Shown here: positions 19,401 through 20,245 of the stretch, one piece after another
How positions within the stretch are numbered: the first letter of the stretch is position 1
Layout of the letters: each line of letters begins with the position of its first letter
Source: Didymodactylos carnosus
Lineage: Eukaryota > Rotifera > Eurotatoria > Philodinida > Philodinidae
Assembly: GCA_905250885.1 (NCBI GenBank)
Contig: CAJNOQ010003451.1
Location: 1 to 20,245 of the forward strand
Direction of reading: 5' to 3'
Length of the DNA stretch: 20,245 bases
Made by a program: the position numbers and the translations under genes
The notes under the pieces: generated by a model
Database searches by the model: none
The model's input: only the letters and a program-made list of their open reading frames with translations
Told to the model about the DNA's origin: nothing

Positions 19401-19855
19401 ATCTAGTGAAAATTTATCTTCATTTACAAAGAAAAATGAACTAAATTTTTATGTGACACAAAATTTAAAAAGAAGGCTAAATAGTATGTATAAATCTGAC
19501 ATCGTACTTTCTCTTTTTTATATAATGATGTTTTTTAATGGTACGAATTCAAAAAAAGTAAAGAAGATGAATGAATTCTCTCTGTTGTAGGAAAAGAAGA
19601 GAATAATCTCTGTTGTAGAGAAAAGAATGTGTTCTTTTGCTATTTTCTTAATTTTATGTAACTAAAATGTTCTAATTGGTTTATTTATGTCATTTTCCTG
19701 TTGTTGTTTTTTGCAAGTGTTTCCGAGTGTGGCAATAAAACATAATCCAAAACAAGAAAACAATTATTTGTTCTCTTTTTCTCAATCGTATAATGAAATA
19801 ATACGCTTCTTTTTAAATCTGCATGTTTAGTCGTAGTCTTTTATTTTGAAATTCT
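19401..19855. other. intergenic stretch without a recognised gene
   Basis: A 68-codon frame covers 19384-19590 (starts MVVTRPSSENLSSF) but has no splice context or known motif. It ends inside a small tandem duplication. The rest, to 19855, is AT-rich with several AATAAA words and a T-rich approach to a TTCTAG acceptor. Confidence 0.4.
19573..19627. repeat. two-copy tandem duplication, unit about 27 bp
   Basis: GAATTCTCTCTGTTGTAG plus GAAAAGAA is followed two bases later by GAATAATCTCTGTTGTAG plus AGAAAAGAA. The copies differ by a few bases and small indels. Confidence 0.75.
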
Positions 19856-19865
19856 AGAAACAGTG

Positions 19866-20087
19866 ATGTTTAGACGACGTTCTTCCCGTCTTCACCCTTA
19901 TCCTTTAGCAACACGAGTTAAGAATGGTAAGTTGAGTGAAGATCTTTTATTTTGATATTTATAAATTGAATTTTGTATATGTTATTTCTTCCTAGCAAAT
20001 GACCATTCGTGTTCATCAACAATTGACAATGACAACCAAAGTGATATATCGTGCGTTGAAACATTATTTCTCTACAACAGTTTTTAA
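19866..20087 (+). CDS. 5' end of an unrecognised spliced gene (partial or short)
   Basis: An ATG at 19866 opens MFRRRSSRLHPYPLATRVKN, a short basic N-terminus. It stops at a strong donor (GTAAGT at 19927-19932). An acceptor TTCCTAG ends at 19995, giving a 69-nt phase-1 intron like those of NF-YB, and the frame continues ANDHSCSSTIDNDNQSDISC to a stop at 20085-20087. As read it would be a 50-residue protein. More probably exon 2 splices on before that stop and the gene continues beyond the window. TTCTAG at 19852-19857 just upstream may be a leader acceptor. I do not recognise the family. The matching splice-site grammar is the main support. Confidence 0.45.
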
Positions 20088-20245
20088 AAACGTTTCGCTC
20101 CTTTTCTAATGGGTGGGCCAGATAAAACCGGCCACTTTTGTTCTTGTTTATTAATCCCCTTCTATGAAGTTTCAAGTTCTCATTTTACAGTCAATCGATA
20201 GAGAATTGAATTCTCTACAAAACCTGTAATTTTAATCTCTGACAG
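20088..20245. other. right-edge sequence, possible transposon fragment or further intron
   Basis: A GC-richer patch GGGTGGGCCAGATAAAACC (20111-20129) looks like a hAT-type terminus. It is followed by ATTTTACAG at 20185-20193, a plausible acceptor for a next exon of the gene starting at 19866. Too little remains to decide. Confidence 0.3.

Noticed and set aside
1-20245. tRNA, snRNA, spliced-leader RNA genes and CRISPR arrays
   Set aside because: I saw no convincing A/B-box pair, snRNA core or regularly spaced direct repeats by eye; a covariance-model scan would be needed to exclude them fully.

Overview
This is an AT-rich eukaryotic window, probably from a small invertebrate. A bdelloid rotifer is my best guess, from the compact genes, the short introns with GTAAGT-like donors and TTTTAG acceptors, and the style of a decayed Gag-like retroelement. 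That assignment is inference; no taxonomic marker is present. Two complete spliced genes and the probable 5' end of a third can be supported. Much of the remainder is non-coding DNA carrying small or non-autonomous mobile elements.

Layout. Positions 1-7138 hold no gene I can defend: AT-rich DNA with pyrimidine tracts, a few palindromes, one weak inverted repeat near 4.5 kb and a possible transposon end at the left edge. Positions 7220-8028 (+) encode NF-YB, the histone-fold B subunit of the CCAAT-binding factor NF-Y, in three exons. Positions 8833-10991 (+) encode an SGF11/ATXN7L3-type subunit of the SAGA deubiquitinase module in four exons. Between them lies a foldback with perfect 35-bp arms. 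Intron 1 of the SGF11 gene carries a 71-bp element bounded by TTAA that looks like a piggyBac-type MITE. Positions 10992-13071 are T-rich 3' flank and intergenic DNA.

From about 13.1 to 19.4 kb the window is mobile-element territory. There is a roughly 1-kb foldback element rich in GTAAC words (about 13072-14050). A decayed Gag-like zinc-knuckle gene follows (about 16330-19000), and it is split by a 1163-bp terminal-inverted-repeat transposon (16992-18154) flanked by TTA on both sides. A cluster of GACTC words (19291-19397) suggests another transposon end. A short spliced reading frame at 19866 probably begins a third gene that runs towards the right edge.

NF-YB and SGF11 both act in transcription through chromatin (promoter CCAAT recognition and H2B deubiquitination). 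They lie on the same strand about 0.8 kb apart, but nothing in the sequence shows co-regulation. The most unusual observation is a 34-nt near-exact copy of the NF-YB intron-1 acceptor plus the start of exon 2, placed 412 bp upstream in the presumptive 5' leader. It supplies a potential splice acceptor and two tiny upstream reading frames.
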